DNA of 64,000 nt, taken from assembly GCA_035308165.1 (NCBI GenBank), contig DATGHC010000067.1:62001-126000 (forward strand), read 5' to 3'. Shown here one piece after another: positions 7,850-16,821 of this stretch. The DNA is from DASTCZ01 sp035308165 (lineage in GTDB: Bacteria; Acidobacteriota; Terriglobia; Acidiferrales; UBA7541). The first letter of the stretch is position 1. The number at the start of each line of letters is the position of its first letter. A model generated the notes under the pieces. The model was given only the letters and a program-made list of their open reading frames with translations. It was not told where the DNA came from and did not search any database. The translations under genes and the position numbers were made by a program.

Positions 7850-9622
7850 ATGCTTCACATTACTGTACAAACGCAGCGCGGATCGCGCGGGACCATTCGT
7901 CTTTTCACGAGATACGCGCTCGCGTGTCTAGCGTTGATGCTCGCCTGCTCCGCGACTTTCCCGAGCGCGGGCCAAAGCGCCAGCGGGGATACAAATGCGC
8001 GATTTCAAGTATCTTTCGGCCCCGAGCTTAGCTCCACTCCGCTCGATGGCCGGGTTTACGTCGCGATTTCTACCGCCGCCAGTGGCGAGCCCCGCTTCCA
8101 AATCAGCGAGCAGGAAGCCCGGTCTCAGCAGCTTTTCGCCGTAGATGTGGAAGGTCTCAACCCGAACCAACCAGCGACTATCTTTGGCAACACACTAGGC
8201 TATCCCGCGCGCAGCTTTAAAGATATTCCCGCCGGAGACTATTTCATTCAGGCCGTTTTTAACAAATACACCACGTTTCATCTAGCCAACGGCCACACGG
8301 TCAAGCTGCCCATGGATGAAGGCGAAGGCCAGCACTGGAACTCCAAGCCCGGCAATTTTTTCAGCAAGCCGGAAAAAATTCACTTTGATCCGGCAGTGCC
8401 CGCGTCTGTAAAAATCCGCCTAACCGAAACGATCCCGCCAATCGCTCAGCCGCCGGACACCGATTGGGTAAAGCACATCCGCATGCAAAGCCAGGCGCTC
8501 ACAAAGTTCTATGGCCGCCCGATGTTTCTCGGCGCCATCGTCGTGATTCCTGAGGGATGGGCGACGCATCCAATCGCGCACTATCCGCTGCTGGTGAATC
8601 AGGGTCATTTCCAGCGCGATTTCGGGGGATTCCGCACCACACCCCCCACTTCCGACTTACAGGGCCCTCCGCTGCAGCGCGCGCAAACTCAATACCAGTT
8701 CTATCAGGATTGGACCACCGGCAAACTCCCGCGAATGTTGCTGCTGATTATCCAACACGCCAATCCTTACTATGATGATTCCTACGCCGTGGATTCCGCC
8801 AACGTGGGCCCTTATGGCGAGGCCATCAACCACGAGCTGATTCCCTACATTGAAAAACAATTTCGAGGCATCGGGCAGGGCTGGGCGCGGGCGCTTTACG
8901 GCGGCTCAACGGGTGGCTGGGAAACGCTGGCCACGCAAGTTTTCTATCCCGATGATTACAACGGGGCCTGGGGCGCATGTCCCGACCCGGTGGATTTTCA
9001 CGGCTATCAGTCCGTGAATATTTATGATGACAACAACGCCTTCTGGACTATCGGCCCGTTCGGCCGCATCAATCAACCCGAAATGCGCGCCGCCAACGGT
9101 ATTGTTGAAGCCACCACCGAAGGCTCAAATCAGTGGGAATTAGTTCTCGGCACGCATGGCCGCTCCGGCGAGCAGTGGGACATCTGGCAGGCCGTCTTCA
9201 GCCCCGTCGGCCCCGACGGCTATCCCGCGGAAATCTTCAACCAAACCACCGGGATCATTGATAAGTCCGTCGCGGAATACTGGAGGCAGCACTACGACCT
9301 GACCGCCATCCTGCAGCGCGATTGGCCCACGCTGGGCCCGAAGCTCGTTGGCAAACTCCACGTGATGGTGGGAACCGCCGACACCTACTACCTGGATCAC
9401 GCCGTGCATCTCATGCAGCGCGCACTCGAGTCAACAGCGAATCCCCACTATGCCGCGGATTTCGATTACGGCGTGGACCAGCCGCATTGCTACACTGGCC
9501 CTCCGGGTTCCACCACGCGCGAAGGCGGACTGACCTTTACGCAGCGCGTCCTGAAAGCGGCGGAGGAACAAATGCTGCGCACGGCTCCGTCCGGCGCGGA
9601 TGTCACCAGTTGGCGCTACTAA
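7850..9622 (+). CDS. secreted alpha/beta-hydrolase, putative esterase family
   Basis: The 590-residue protein begins with a signal peptide (hydrophobic YALACLALMLACSATF, then SAGQSA). The N-terminal ~200 residues look like a beta-rich accessory domain. The rest resembles the esterase D / enterochelin-esterase family: a nucleophile elbow LYGGSTGGWET (GxSxG), then an acid and His region with a late DYGVDQPHCY motif. The start at 7850 is chosen for a GGAGGA eight bases upstream. It probably acts on an ester or glycan-linked substrate outside the cytoplasm; the substrate is unknown. The gene stands alone and converges on galT. Confidence 0.85.
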   Translation: MLHITVQTQRGSRGTIRLFTRYALACLALMLACSATFPSAGQSASGDTNARFQVSFGPELSSTPLDGRVYVAISTAASGEPRFQISEQEARSQQLFAVDVEGLNPNQPATIFGNTLGYPARSFKDIPAGDYFIQAVFNKYTTFHLANGHTVKLPMDEGEGQHWNSKPGNFFSKPEKIHFDPAVPASVKIRLTETIPPIAQPPDTDWVKHIRMQSQALTKFYGRPMFLGAIVVIPEGWATHPIAHYPLLVNQGHFQRDFGGFRTTPPTSDLQGPPLQRAQTQYQFYQDWTTGKLPRMLLLIIQHANPYYDDSYAVDSANVGPYGEAINHELIPYIEKQFRGIGQGWARALYGGSTGGWETLATQVFYPDDYNGAWGACPDPVDFHGYQSVNIYDDNNAFWTIGPFGRINQPEMRAANGIVEATTEGSNQWELVLGTHGRSGEQWDIWQAVFSPVGPDGYPAEIFNQTTGIIDKSVAEYWRQHYDLTAILQRDWPTLGPKLVGKLHVMVGTADTYYLDHAVHLMQRALESTANPHYAADFDYGVDQPHCYTGPPGSTTREGGLTFTQRVLKAAEEQMLRTAPSGADVTSWRY

Positions 9623-9660
9623 CTCATTGTTGAGACATTCAGGGGATGGTTTGTGTAGGT

Positions 9661-9680
9661 CAGGACGTCGTGAAGTCCTG
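9661..9680. terminator. weak hairpin between convergent genes
   Basis: A 6-bp stem CAGGAC/GTCCTG with an 8-base loop is followed by a short T-rich stretch. It lies between the esterase-like gene and galT and could end either transcript, but the T run is poor. Confidence 0.3.
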
Positions 9681-9815
9681 AGGTTTCTTGCTGCAGCCAA
9701 AACTGCGATCGCTTAGCCCAAAGCAAAGTGCGAACAAATCTCCGTTGCCAGCTGGATTCCTGCGCGATGGCAACAAACACCCCCGCCTCATCAACGCGAG
9801 GCTGGCCACATAACC

Positions 9816-10829
9816 CTATACCGGCGCCGGCACCATGGCCTCGCGCAGAAATCGCGCCGATTCCTCCGGCGGCGTGGGACAAATATAAAATCCGCTGCCC
9901 CACTCGAATCCCGCCACCTTGGTCAGTTTGGGCATCACCTCAATGTGCCAGTGATAGTGCGGGTTTGATTCTTCGCCCAAGGGGGACGTGTGGATCATCA
10001 AGTTGTACGCGGGATTGTCCAGCACGGTCTCCAGCCGCATCAAGGAATCCTTCAGCGCCCTGGCCAGAGCGCCAAACATGGGGCTTTGATTATTTTCGAT
10101 GGAGGAGCTGTGCTGTTTGGGCATGATCCACATCTCAAATGGAAACCGCGGCGCGTAGGGCGCCAGGCAAATAAATTCAGGCGTCTCCACAATCACGCGC
10201 GCGCCTTCTTCGCGCTCCTGGCGGATCATGTCACAAAAAATGCAGCGCTCCTTGTCTTCATAATATTTGCGCGCGTTGTCCACTTCTTCGCGCACGCGCT
10301 TGGGCACAATCGGCAAGGCAATCAGTTGCGAGTGGGTGTGTTCGAGAGAGGCCCCGGCGGCCTCTCCGTGGTTCTTGAAGATCAGGATGTACCGGAAGCG
10401 CTTGTCATTCTTCAGGTCCAGCACCCGGTCGCGGAAGGCCTCCAGAACTCCCTGGATGGCGCCCTCGCTCAGCCTCGCCAAGGTGGCATTGTGATCGGGC
10501 GTCTCAATAATTACTTCGTGCGCGCCAACCCCGTTCATGCGATCGAACAATCCGTCGCCGGCGCGGTCCAGCTCGCCTTCAATTCCAAGCGCGGGAAATT
10601 TGTTCGGCACCACGCGCACGGTCCAGCCAGGTGAGTTCGCTCCGCTGCCATTGCGCCCGTAGGCCAGCAGCTCCGGGGGGGTCTTCCCTTCATTCCCATA
10701 GCAGAAGGGGCAAAATCCCTTCCCGCGGATCTCCACGCTCTCCCGCACAAAATCCGTGGGCCGCTTGGCGCGGTCGGTCGAAATGATCACCCAGCGATTG
10801 GTGATTGGGTCTTTCCGCAGCTCAGGCAA
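9816..10829 (-). CDS. galT: galactose-1-phosphate uridylyltransferase
   Basis: A 337-residue HIT-superfamily protein of normal GalT length. It shows LRKDPITNRWVIIS at the start, a zinc-type CPFC motif near residue 41, the nucleotide-binding GASLEHTHSQLIALP and a second CIFC pair. The C-terminal domain has YNLMIHTSP and NPHYHWHIEVMPKL. It would exchange UMP between UDP-glucose and galactose-1-phosphate in the Leloir pathway. The HxH motif HTH differs from the HPH of enterobacterial GalT, and a related nucleotidyltransferase specificity cannot be excluded. No galK or galE is nearby. Confidence 0.9.
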   Translation of the reverse strand: MPELRKDPITNRWVIISTDRAKRPTDFVRESVEIRGKGFCPFCYGNEGKTPPELLAYGRNGSGANSPGWTVRVVPNKFPALGIEGELDRAGDGLFDRMNGVGAHEVIIETPDHNATLARLSEGAIQGVLEAFRDRVLDLKNDKRFRYILIFKNHGEAAGASLEHTHSQLIALPIVPKRVREEVDNARKYYEDKERCIFCDMIRQEREEGARVIVETPEFICLAPYAPRFPFEMWIMPKQHSSSIENNQSPMFGALARALKDSLMRLETVLDNPAYNLMIHTSPLGEESNPHYHWHIEVMPKLTKVAGFEWGSGFYICPTPPEESARFLREAMVPAPV

Positions 10830-10952
10830 GCAATCCTCCCCCGTCTCAAATCCTGATTCGGAAAATATTGATGGTCTTTGTGGTCCAACAACTATTGTAT
10901 TCGGGGATTAAGTTCCGCGCAACGCGAGGGGATGAACACCGTCTCCAATGAA

Positions 10953-11432
10953 TCAGCGTCCTGAAATCCCGAAGCAATCCTTGTGCAACCGAAGGACCGG
11001 TTTCTGCCCCGCCCGCGACTCGATGGCCAGCACATCGAACCGGCAGGGCGCATTCGGAATTCTCCATTCGGCCATGAATACACGCGCCATTCGCGCCAGC
11101 GCCCGCTTCTTGCTGGGGGTAATGGCATCTTCAGGGAGCGACAACCCGTCTCCCTTCTCTGAATCCATCGAGCGCGTTTTCACTTCGACAAATGCCAGCA
11201 CTTTGCCGTCATATCCCGCCAGGTCAATTTCGCCTTTCACACCCGGCACGGTGAAATTCCGCGATACAATCACATATCCACATCTGCGCAAATACCAGTA
11301 GGCATACGTTTCCCCGCGCACACCGGTCCGCAGCGCCGCGTGTTTGGCGGAATCCACGGGGGCATCCTCGGCCAGCCCGCGTCGAGCCCTCCAATTCACA
11401 ATCCCAAACACCGCTCGCGCAACTATCGGCAT
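10953..11432 (-). CDS. yraN: YraN / UPF0102 family endonuclease-like protein
   Basis: A 159-residue protein with the UPF0102 core. It has GETYAYWYLRRCGYVIVSRN, the nuclease-type GEIDLAGYDGKVLAFVEVKT (the E-D-ExK arrangement of Holliday-junction resolvase-like folds), then KKRALARMARVFM and CRFDVLAIE. The N-terminal 35 residues are an extension before the domain. In the family this is a predicted nuclease of unknown substrate. It is a single gene, with the divergent hypothetical at 11546 on the other strand. Confidence 0.92.
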   Translation of the reverse strand: MPIVARAVFGIVNWRARRGLAEDAPVDSAKHAALRTGVRGETYAYWYLRRCGYVIVSRNFTVPGVKGEIDLAGYDGKVLAFVEVKTRSMDSEKGDGLSLPEDAITPSKKRALARMARVFMAEWRIPNAPCRFDVLAIESRAGQKPVLRLHKDCFGISGR

Positions 11433-11529
11433 GACGCCCCAATTCTACATCTTCATCTTATTTGCACTTCCAAATTTCAAATTCGTCATTCCCCCCGACG
11501 GTCGGCTCCAAGATTATCAGGAGTTGCAT

Positions 11530-11535
11530 TATAAT
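11530..11535 (+). promoter_or_regulatory. perfect -10 box close to a start codon
   Basis: TATAAT lies 10 bases before the ATG at 11546. A start about seven bases downstream would leave only a few leader bases. No good -35 was found. Confidence 0.45.
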
Positions 11536-11545
11536 CGTGACGTAT

Positions 11546-12046
11546 ATGCGTTCTTACGCTCAACAGGAATGCGAGGAGTGGCTGCGCGAGCGAAATCGGC
11601 AGAAGCCTGACGGCGTCCCCGATCCGCATAGCGAGCGCATCAACTATCCGCGTGAACCCCATGGCATCTACTATTTAGCTCACACGATTGCTTCGACGAT
11701 GACGTATCGACAGCCAGCGCTGCTCTGGATCACGGAGTGGGGCGTCTGGCCCAGCAGCGAAAACTGGCATCTGTATTACAAATTGCGCGAAACCTACGGA
11801 GACCGTAGGCTGCTTCATGAAGCGCCTGGCCATTTTTTCCTTGATTACGAAACCGAGGATCTTGCCTCATTTCTGCAACTAGCGATGCTGAATGGTTGGG
11901 GCGGCTATGTCCTGACGCAGGCGGACTACGTCAACGCCTTCTTCAGCCATGATGAGTACGTCGATTTTTTCGCGAATCACAAGGAGAATCTTGGGGTTGT
12001 GCGCACGGAACTTCGCACGTTCATTTCCCCTCTTCCAGCTGAGTAA
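11546..12046 (+). CDS. conserved-looking hypothetical cytoplasmic protein
   Basis: A 166-residue protein, not recognised. It has no signal peptide or membrane segment and is rich in Trp, Tyr and His (LLWITEWGVWPSSENWHLYY, then APGHFFLDYETEDLASFLQL and GWGGYVLTQADYV). The acidic DYETED followed by a hydrophobic helix looks like a folded enzyme-like or regulatory domain. The ATG at 11546 is chosen over earlier frame positions because it follows a perfect TATAAT. A strong ribosome site is missing, which fits a leaderless message. It is followed by an intrinsic terminator, so it is monocistronic. A role in local stress response is possible but not shown. Confidence 0.75.
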   Translation: MRSYAQQECEEWLRERNRQKPDGVPDPHSERINYPREPHGIYYLAHTIASTMTYRQPALLWITEWGVWPSSENWHLYYKLRETYGDRRLLHEAPGHFFLDYETEDLASFLQLAMLNGWGGYVLTQADYVNAFFSHDEYVDFFANHKENLGVVRTELRTFISPLPAE

Positions 12047-12067
12047 TGCACTCCTTCAACACGGGTG

Positions 12068-12100
12068 CCGCACCCTTTGGTCTGTAAGGGTGCGGATTTT
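12068..12100 (+). terminator. intrinsic terminator of the hypothetical gene
   Basis: A perfect 10-bp stem CCGCACCCTT/AAGGGTGCGG with an 8-base loop is followed by ATTTT, 22 bases after the stop codon at 12046. Confidence 0.7.
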
Positions 12101-12178
12101 GACTTTGCACTCCTCTTATTCTTTTCTTTGTGCGTTTCAAATTTCACATTTTAGATTTCCCTTTTCTTCTCCCCGCTC

Positions 12179-13507
12179 TCATATCTTCTTCTCCACCAGC
12201 ACAATGCACTCCTCCAGCACCTTCGCCGCGAACTCCGCCTGCTCCTCGTCAATCAGCAGCGGGGGAGCAATCCGCACCGTATTTTCACCGGCTCCCAGCA
12301 GCAGGACTCCCTTCGTAAACGCCAGGTCCACCACGCGGTCCCGCAAATCGTGCGCGCGCTCGCGAGTCTTCTTGTCCAGCACCAGTTCCACGCCAATCAT
12401 CAGCCCGCGCCCGCGCACGTCGCCGACAAGTTTGTGCTTTTCCGGCCAATCCGCCATGCGCTTTAACAGGAATTCGCCCATGCGCGCGGCGTTCTTCATG
12501 TAACCGCCTTCGATCAATTTAATCGTGGCCAGCGCAGCCGCGATACATACCGGGTTTCCCCCAAATGTTGAGGCGTGCGCACCCGGTTTCCAATCCATCA
12601 CGCTGGCAGGCGCAATCACCGCAGAAAGCGGCATTCCGCTGGCGATGCCTTTTGCCACGCAAATCATGTCGGGCTCGATTTCCGCATGTTCGCAGGCCCA
12701 CCATTTTCCGCTGCGGCCCATTCCACATTGCACTTCATCCGCGACCAGCAGGATGCCGTGCTTTTGAGTGATATGCCGCAGGGCCCGCAGGAATTCCGAG
12801 GGCGCGGCGATGTATCCACCTTCCCCCTGAATGGGTTCCACGAAAATCCCGGCCACGTCGCTTGGATCCACCAGCCGCTTGAACAATTCGTTCTCGATGA
12901 ACGAAATGCAATCCGCGGAGGTGATCCCGCGATAGGGGTCCGGATAGGGCGCGTGGAACACTCCGGGAATGAGCGAACCGAATTTTTTGCGCTGCACGGC
13001 CTTTGATGCGGTGAGCGACAGCGCGCCCATGGTCCGTCCGTGGAAGCATCCATAAAAGGCGATAAATTTTTCGCGCTGGGTGTGATAGCGCGCCAGCTTC
13101 ATCGCGCATTCAATGGCTTCCGCACCGGAATTGCCGAAGTAGACTTTCTTCGGCTCCGCACCAGGAGCAATCGACGCAAGCTTCCTTGCCAGTTCCACCA
13201 TGTTCGGAATGTAAAAGTCCGTGCCCGAGATATGGATCAGCTCCGCGGCTTGCTTTTGTATCGCGGCTACAACTTCGGGATGGCAGTGGCCCGTGGCCAC
13301 CACCGCGATCCCCGCCGCGAAATCGAGGAACACGTTGCCGTCCACGTCTTCAATCGTCGCGCCGCGTCCATACTTGGCCACCAGCGGATAGCCGCGCGTG
13401 TACGACGGCGAAATAAATTCTTCGTCCAACTCCAGAATTTTTTTGGCGTGCGGTCCGGGCAACGCCGTCACAAGGTGAGGCAGCTTCGCTACTGTTTCTG
13501 TCGGCAT
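12179..13507 (-). CDS. class III PLP aminotransferase (GabT/ArgD-like)
   Basis: A 442-residue protein of the 4-aminobutyrate/acetylornithine aminotransferase family. Motifs: FLDFAAGIAVVATGHCHPEV, GNSGAEAIECAMKLAR, VEPIQGEGGYI, ADEVQCGMGRSGKWWACEH with the PLP aspartate, and AKGIASGMPLSAV with the PLP lysine, then THFGG-like STFGGNPV. It would move an amino group from an omega-amino acid to 2-oxoglutarate. Length and the QCGMGRSG loop fit GabT-like enzymes, but acetylornithine or another omega-amino donor is equally possible. GAGGAG precedes the ATG. The gene stands alone between two plus-strand terminator regions. Confidence 0.88.
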   Translation of the reverse strand: MPTETVAKLPHLVTALPGPHAKKILELDEEFISPSYTRGYPLVAKYGRGATIEDVDGNVFLDFAAGIAVVATGHCHPEVVAAIQKQAAELIHISGTDFYIPNMVELARKLASIAPGAEPKKVYFGNSGAEAIECAMKLARYHTQREKFIAFYGCFHGRTMGALSLTASKAVQRKKFGSLIPGVFHAPYPDPYRGITSADCISFIENELFKRLVDPSDVAGIFVEPIQGEGGYIAAPSEFLRALRHITQKHGILLVADEVQCGMGRSGKWWACEHAEIEPDMICVAKGIASGMPLSAVIAPASVMDWKPGAHASTFGGNPVCIAAALATIKLIEGGYMKNAARMGEFLLKRMADWPEKHKLVGDVRGRGLMIGVELVLDKKTRERAHDLRDRVVDLAFTKGVLLLGAGENTVRIAPPLLIDEEQAEFAAKVLEECIVLVEKKI

Positions 13508-13723
13508 CGTTTTCTCCTCGGAAACTGAGTGCGCGTGAAAAGCAAATCATGCGGCTGGAATCTTGTTGAGTTTCAGGAGGAAAGGGCGCGCAGGAATGTC
13601 CGCACGCGAAAGGGGAGCGGGCTTACGCCGCTCCAAACAGGTTGGGGCGTTCCTGAGAAGGTCGTGAGTGGAACAGAACTTGTGTGGGCTCTGCAATCAT
13701 GTCAAATACACTTTACGCCAAAT

Positions 13724-15163
13724 CTACCGCCGCTTCCACCTCATCCCGTCACGCGTGTCCTCCAAAACGACACCGCGCCCCGCCAGCTCATCGCGGATGC
13801 GGTCCGACTCGGCGAAATTCTTTTTCTTTCTGGCCGCCAATCGCTTGGCAATCAACTCTTCGATCTCGGCTTCGCTGATCTCTTCAGCCTTCTGTCCGAA
13901 TCCAATCGCGTGCAGCCGCGCCGCATCTTCATCCTTAAGCACCGCAAAAATCTCATCGAATGACTCCATCGCCTCCTGCAGGCTAACGCCATCGTCCGCG
14001 CGCAATTCACCCCGATCCATGGCGATATTCGCGTCGCGCACCAGATCAAACATAGCTGCCAGCGCCTGCGCCGTGTTCAAGTCGTCCGCCATCCCGGCGT
14101 CAAAATCTTCTTTGGCTTTGCGGACACGCTCCACAAATTCCGGCGTTTCCCCGTGAAGAAGTTTTTCGGCCCGCAGACGCTCCATAAAATTCCGCAGCCG
14201 TTCCACCGAACTGGCCGCCTGCTGCAAACTTTCCATCGTGAAATTGAGCTGACGGCGGTAGGGCACCGATGCCAGCAGCAAGCGCAATGACGACGGCTTG
14301 GTTCCTTTTGCAAACAAATCGCGCAGTGTATAAAAATTGCCCAACGATTTCGACATCTTCTGCCCATCCACCAGAAGATGTTCCGCGTGCAGCCAATATT
14401 TAACGAACGGTTTTCCTGTGGCCGCTTCAGACTCGGCGATTTCGTTTTCGTGATGCGGAAACGCCAGGTCCACGCCGCCGCTGTGAATATCCAGCGTTTC
14501 GCCCAGATATTTCATGGCCATCGCTGAGCATTCAATGTGCCAGCCGGGCCGCCCCTTTCCGATGCGCGTCTCCCAAAAATGTTCGCCCGGTTTCGGCGCC
14601 TTCCACAACGCGAAATCGCGCACGTCCTCTTTTTCGTACTGGTCCACGTCCACGCGGACGCCGGTCTGCATTCCGCTCACGTCTATCTTGCTGAGCTTCC
14701 CGTACGCGGGAAATTTCGCGATGCGATAATAGATCGATCCCTCGCTGATGTACGTGTATCCCTTTTTTTGCAGCAGCTCGATCTCTGCCACCATGTCTTC
14801 GATGTGGTCGGTGGCGCGCACCAGTTTCTCCGGAGTCTCCATCCCCAGCGTGTGGCAGTCCTCGGAAAACGCCTTGATGTAAGGCTCGGTGTAGTCGCGG
14901 ATGCTTTTCCCCGCGGCGGCGGCATGGGCGATGATGCGGTCGTCCACGTCGGTCAAGTTCATCACCTGATTCACCTTGTACCCGCGCGTCCGCAAAAACC
15001 GCCTCAGCAAATCCTGAAAAATAAATGTGCGGAAATTCCCGATGTGCGCGTAGTCGTACACCGTCGGCCCGCAGGTGTAGATGTTCACTACACCTGGCTT
15101 CAGCGTGGACAACGCTTCCTTCCGCCCGCTCATCGTGTTGTGAAGTTGAATTTCCGCTGGCAT
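13724..15163 (-). CDS. cysS: cysteinyl-tRNA synthetase
   Basis: A 479-residue class I aminoacyl-tRNA synthetase. It has CGPTVYDYAHIGNFRTFIFQ near residue 30 (HIGN, first zinc Cys), the zinc-site GWHIECSAM, HHENEIAESEA, and KMSKSLGNF near 265. The DALR-like helical domain follows, and the C-terminal part ends in EIEELIAKRLAARKKKNFAE and GVVLEDTRDGMRW. It charges tRNA-Cys; the matching tRNA gene is in the same window. It is complete and monocistronic. A hairpin at about 13616-13640 follows the gene on its own strand. Confidence 0.97.
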   Translation of the reverse strand: MPAEIQLHNTMSGRKEALSTLKPGVVNIYTCGPTVYDYAHIGNFRTFIFQDLLRRFLRTRGYKVNQVMNLTDVDDRIIAHAAAAGKSIRDYTEPYIKAFSEDCHTLGMETPEKLVRATDHIEDMVAEIELLQKKGYTYISEGSIYYRIAKFPAYGKLSKIDVSGMQTGVRVDVDQYEKEDVRDFALWKAPKPGEHFWETRIGKGRPGWHIECSAMAMKYLGETLDIHSGGVDLAFPHHENEIAESEAATGKPFVKYWLHAEHLLVDGQKMSKSLGNFYTLRDLFAKGTKPSSLRLLLASVPYRRQLNFTMESLQQAASSVERLRNFMERLRAEKLLHGETPEFVERVRKAKEDFDAGMADDLNTAQALAAMFDLVRDANIAMDRGELRADDGVSLQEAMESFDEIFAVLKDEDAARLHAIGFGQKAEEISEAEIEELIAKRLAARKKKNFAESDRIRDELAGRGVVLEDTRDGMRWKRR

Positions 15164-15502
15164 CGGTCGGCGCCCGCAATTGACAGACGCGTCATTCTAG
15201 CCGACGCGCCGCAGGCCCGCAAACTACTCCATCGTTTAAGTCAGGCAAGGCATTCCGTCTGTAAGTGCAAATATCTGTGCTCTGATTTTCGTGGCGGACC
15301 CACCACGCCCCCTCGCCCCTCCCTTAAGCATTCTCCGTGCAACCCTTGTGTCTCTGCGGTAAGAGCTTTCCCCTTTGCATCTGCCTATGCTTTCATACTC
15401 CTCATCTCCTCTTCCTTCTTCCATCGCCCCGCGTTACCACCCATTCAGCCCTCTCCCAATGCTAGAATCCTCCCGCGCGCCCGCGTCACCGCGAACCGCG
15501 AC
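15164..15502. other. intergenic region with a repeat remnant
   Basis: Between the divergent cysS and the small membrane protein gene lie about 340 bases. They include a degenerate copy of a dispersed repeat near 15331-15370. No other gene-like frame with a ribosome site is visible. Confidence 0.5.
15331..15370. repeat. degenerate copy of the dispersed CTCTGTG-type repeat
   Basis: TTCTCCGTGCAACC, then TTGTGTCTCTGCGGTAAGAG, parallels one arm of the repeat at 27271-27364, where TTCTTCGTGCAACC and CCTCTGTGCCTCTGTGGT occur in the same order on the minus strand. Several substitutions separate the two. This suggests an old copy of a small non-coding mobile repeat. Confidence 0.5.
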
Positions 15503-15754
15503 ATGGCCGCTATCATCCACATGTCCCCACTTACGATGTTCGGCCTTTTCTCGGTGATCGCCATGCTTATCTTTTACGCGCTCGAGAAGCGCAGCCACTG
15601 GTTCATTTTGGCGTTTGCGGTGACGTGCGGCATGGCCTCCGTCTACGGATTCCTCCAAGGAGCGTGGCCGTTCGGCTTGGTTGAACTCGCCTGGGTCTTC
15701 GTTGTCCTCCGCCGCTGGTGGATTGAGTTGCACTCAATTACAAATTCAAGGTAA
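15503..15754 (+). CDS. small three-helix membrane protein, unknown function
   Basis: An 83-residue protein with about three hydrophobic segments: FGLFSVIAMLIFYALE, WFILAFAVTCGMASVYGFL and GLVELAWVFVVLRRWW. The pattern YALEKRSHWFILAFA, then YGFLQGAWPFGLVE, recalls a small conserved bacterial membrane family without known function. Length and the charged loop after the first helix fit that family. The longer upstream frame is antisense to cysS and is not part of the protein. No clear ribosome site was found, and a second ATG lies at 15521. Confidence 0.7.
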   Translation: MAAIIHMSPLTMFGLFSVIAMLIFYALEKRSHWFILAFAVTCGMASVYGFLQGAWPFGLVELAWVFVVLRRWWIELHSITNSR

Positions 15755-15826
15755 TTGCCGATTCGAGTATTGTCAGCGCTCAGTAGAACGGAGTAGTATC
15801 ACCATCTTGTTCTCTTGGAGGCTTTC

Positions 15827-16429
15827 ATGAAAGTTATCGCCGCTCTCGCCTGCTTGGTCCTATTCGCGCCGATTTCCATCCAAGCAAAAAAGGAACCTCG
15901 CCACGATGGAAAGGTGCAACAACAGGGTCAGGGGCGGTTTCTGAAAGCCGCCGGTGTCCAAGGAGAGCAAGAGAAAATTGACCCAACTAAAGAGGCGGAC
16001 ATCCGCCATTTGCAGGAAGTCATGGGCGGAGATCAACTCGCGGCCCAGGTATTGGAGGAATTGGCGAAAAACATGAAGCCGATGTTGAGCAGTATGCTGC
16101 CACCTGGAGATTACCGCGACAAACTGATTGACCTCTTCATCGAAAAATTCCGCTCTAAATTAGACCCGCATGAACTTATGGAAATAGGCGTCCCGCTCTA
16201 TGACAAGTATTTCTCCGACGAAGAAATCAAAGGTCTTGTCGCTTTTTATGCAACGCCCCTGGGGAAGAAGACGCTCACAGTCCTTCCCAAATTGACGGGC
16301 GAGGCAAACGCGGCTGGAAGCAAGTTGGGAGAGGAAATCGGACGCCAATCCATGATCGAGGTCTTGAACGAACACCCTGAACTGAAAAAGGCGATTGAAG
16401 AAGCGGGAAAACCTAAACAAGATCATTGA
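15827..16429 (+). CDS. DUF2059 family secreted protein
   Basis: A 200-residue protein with a signal peptide (KVIAALACLVLFAPISIQA) and a C-terminal DUF2059-type helical domain: LDPHELMEIGVPLYDKYFSD, EEIKGLVAFYATPLGKKTL and the closing LPKLTGEA. The segment between residues 20 and 75 is polar and probably disordered. A GGAGG seven bases before the ATG fixes the start. DUF2059 proteins sit in the periplasm with no settled function. The gene is alone, with about 390 non-coding bases after it. Confidence 0.85.
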   Translation: MKVIAALACLVLFAPISIQAKKEPRHDGKVQQQGQGRFLKAAGVQGEQEKIDPTKEADIRHLQEVMGGDQLAAQVLEELAKNMKPMLSSMLPPGDYRDKLIDLFIEKFRSKLDPHELMEIGVPLYDKYFSDEEIKGLVAFYATPLGKKTLTVLPKLTGEANAAGSKLGEEIGRQSMIEVLNEHPELKKAIEEAGKPKQDH

Positions 16430-16821
16430 GCCGATAGAATCGCGTCCCGTCATCGAGGAGTCCGCAGCTGTCCGCGTCAATCGCTGCGCGGGCTCTGTGT
16501 GGGGCCTGGCGGGGCACAAGCTTTTCCGCCAGCAAAGGGTGACCGAGTAGACGGTAGTGGTCCAACCTTCAATCCACGCCCCATTACCCACGCGAAATAA
16601 ATGCGAATCTTCCTTGCTGTCCCGCGCTGCCTATGCTAAATTTTTATCCCGTACCGCCAAAGTAGCGCCAGGCGGATGGGCCCTGCTATTCGACCCTCCA
16701 CAGTTTTTGTCGAAATTTTCCCTCCAGTCGAGGCAAAGGACCGCGCATCTCTATGCGCCGATTCATTCCGCATTGCGGCATGTCCGGTATCGCGTAGGTC
16801 GCGGAAACGGAAAGGGTTACC
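16430..16821. other. intergenic region upstream of smc
   Basis: About 390 bases without a gene. The only signal is the promoter-like pair at 16614-16642. No terminator hairpin with a T run was found. Confidence 0.5.
16614..16642 (+). promoter_or_regulatory. candidate promoter of smc
   Basis: TTGCTG, 17 bases, TAAATT with TGC just before it (extended -10). The leader to the TTG start of smc would be about 170 bases. Confidence 0.35.

Noticed and set aside
14537..15502. Long plus-strand open frame of over 300 codons before the small membrane protein
   Set aside because: It lies antisense to cysS and its translation is rich in His/Arg with no family likeness; only the end from 15503 is a credible protein.
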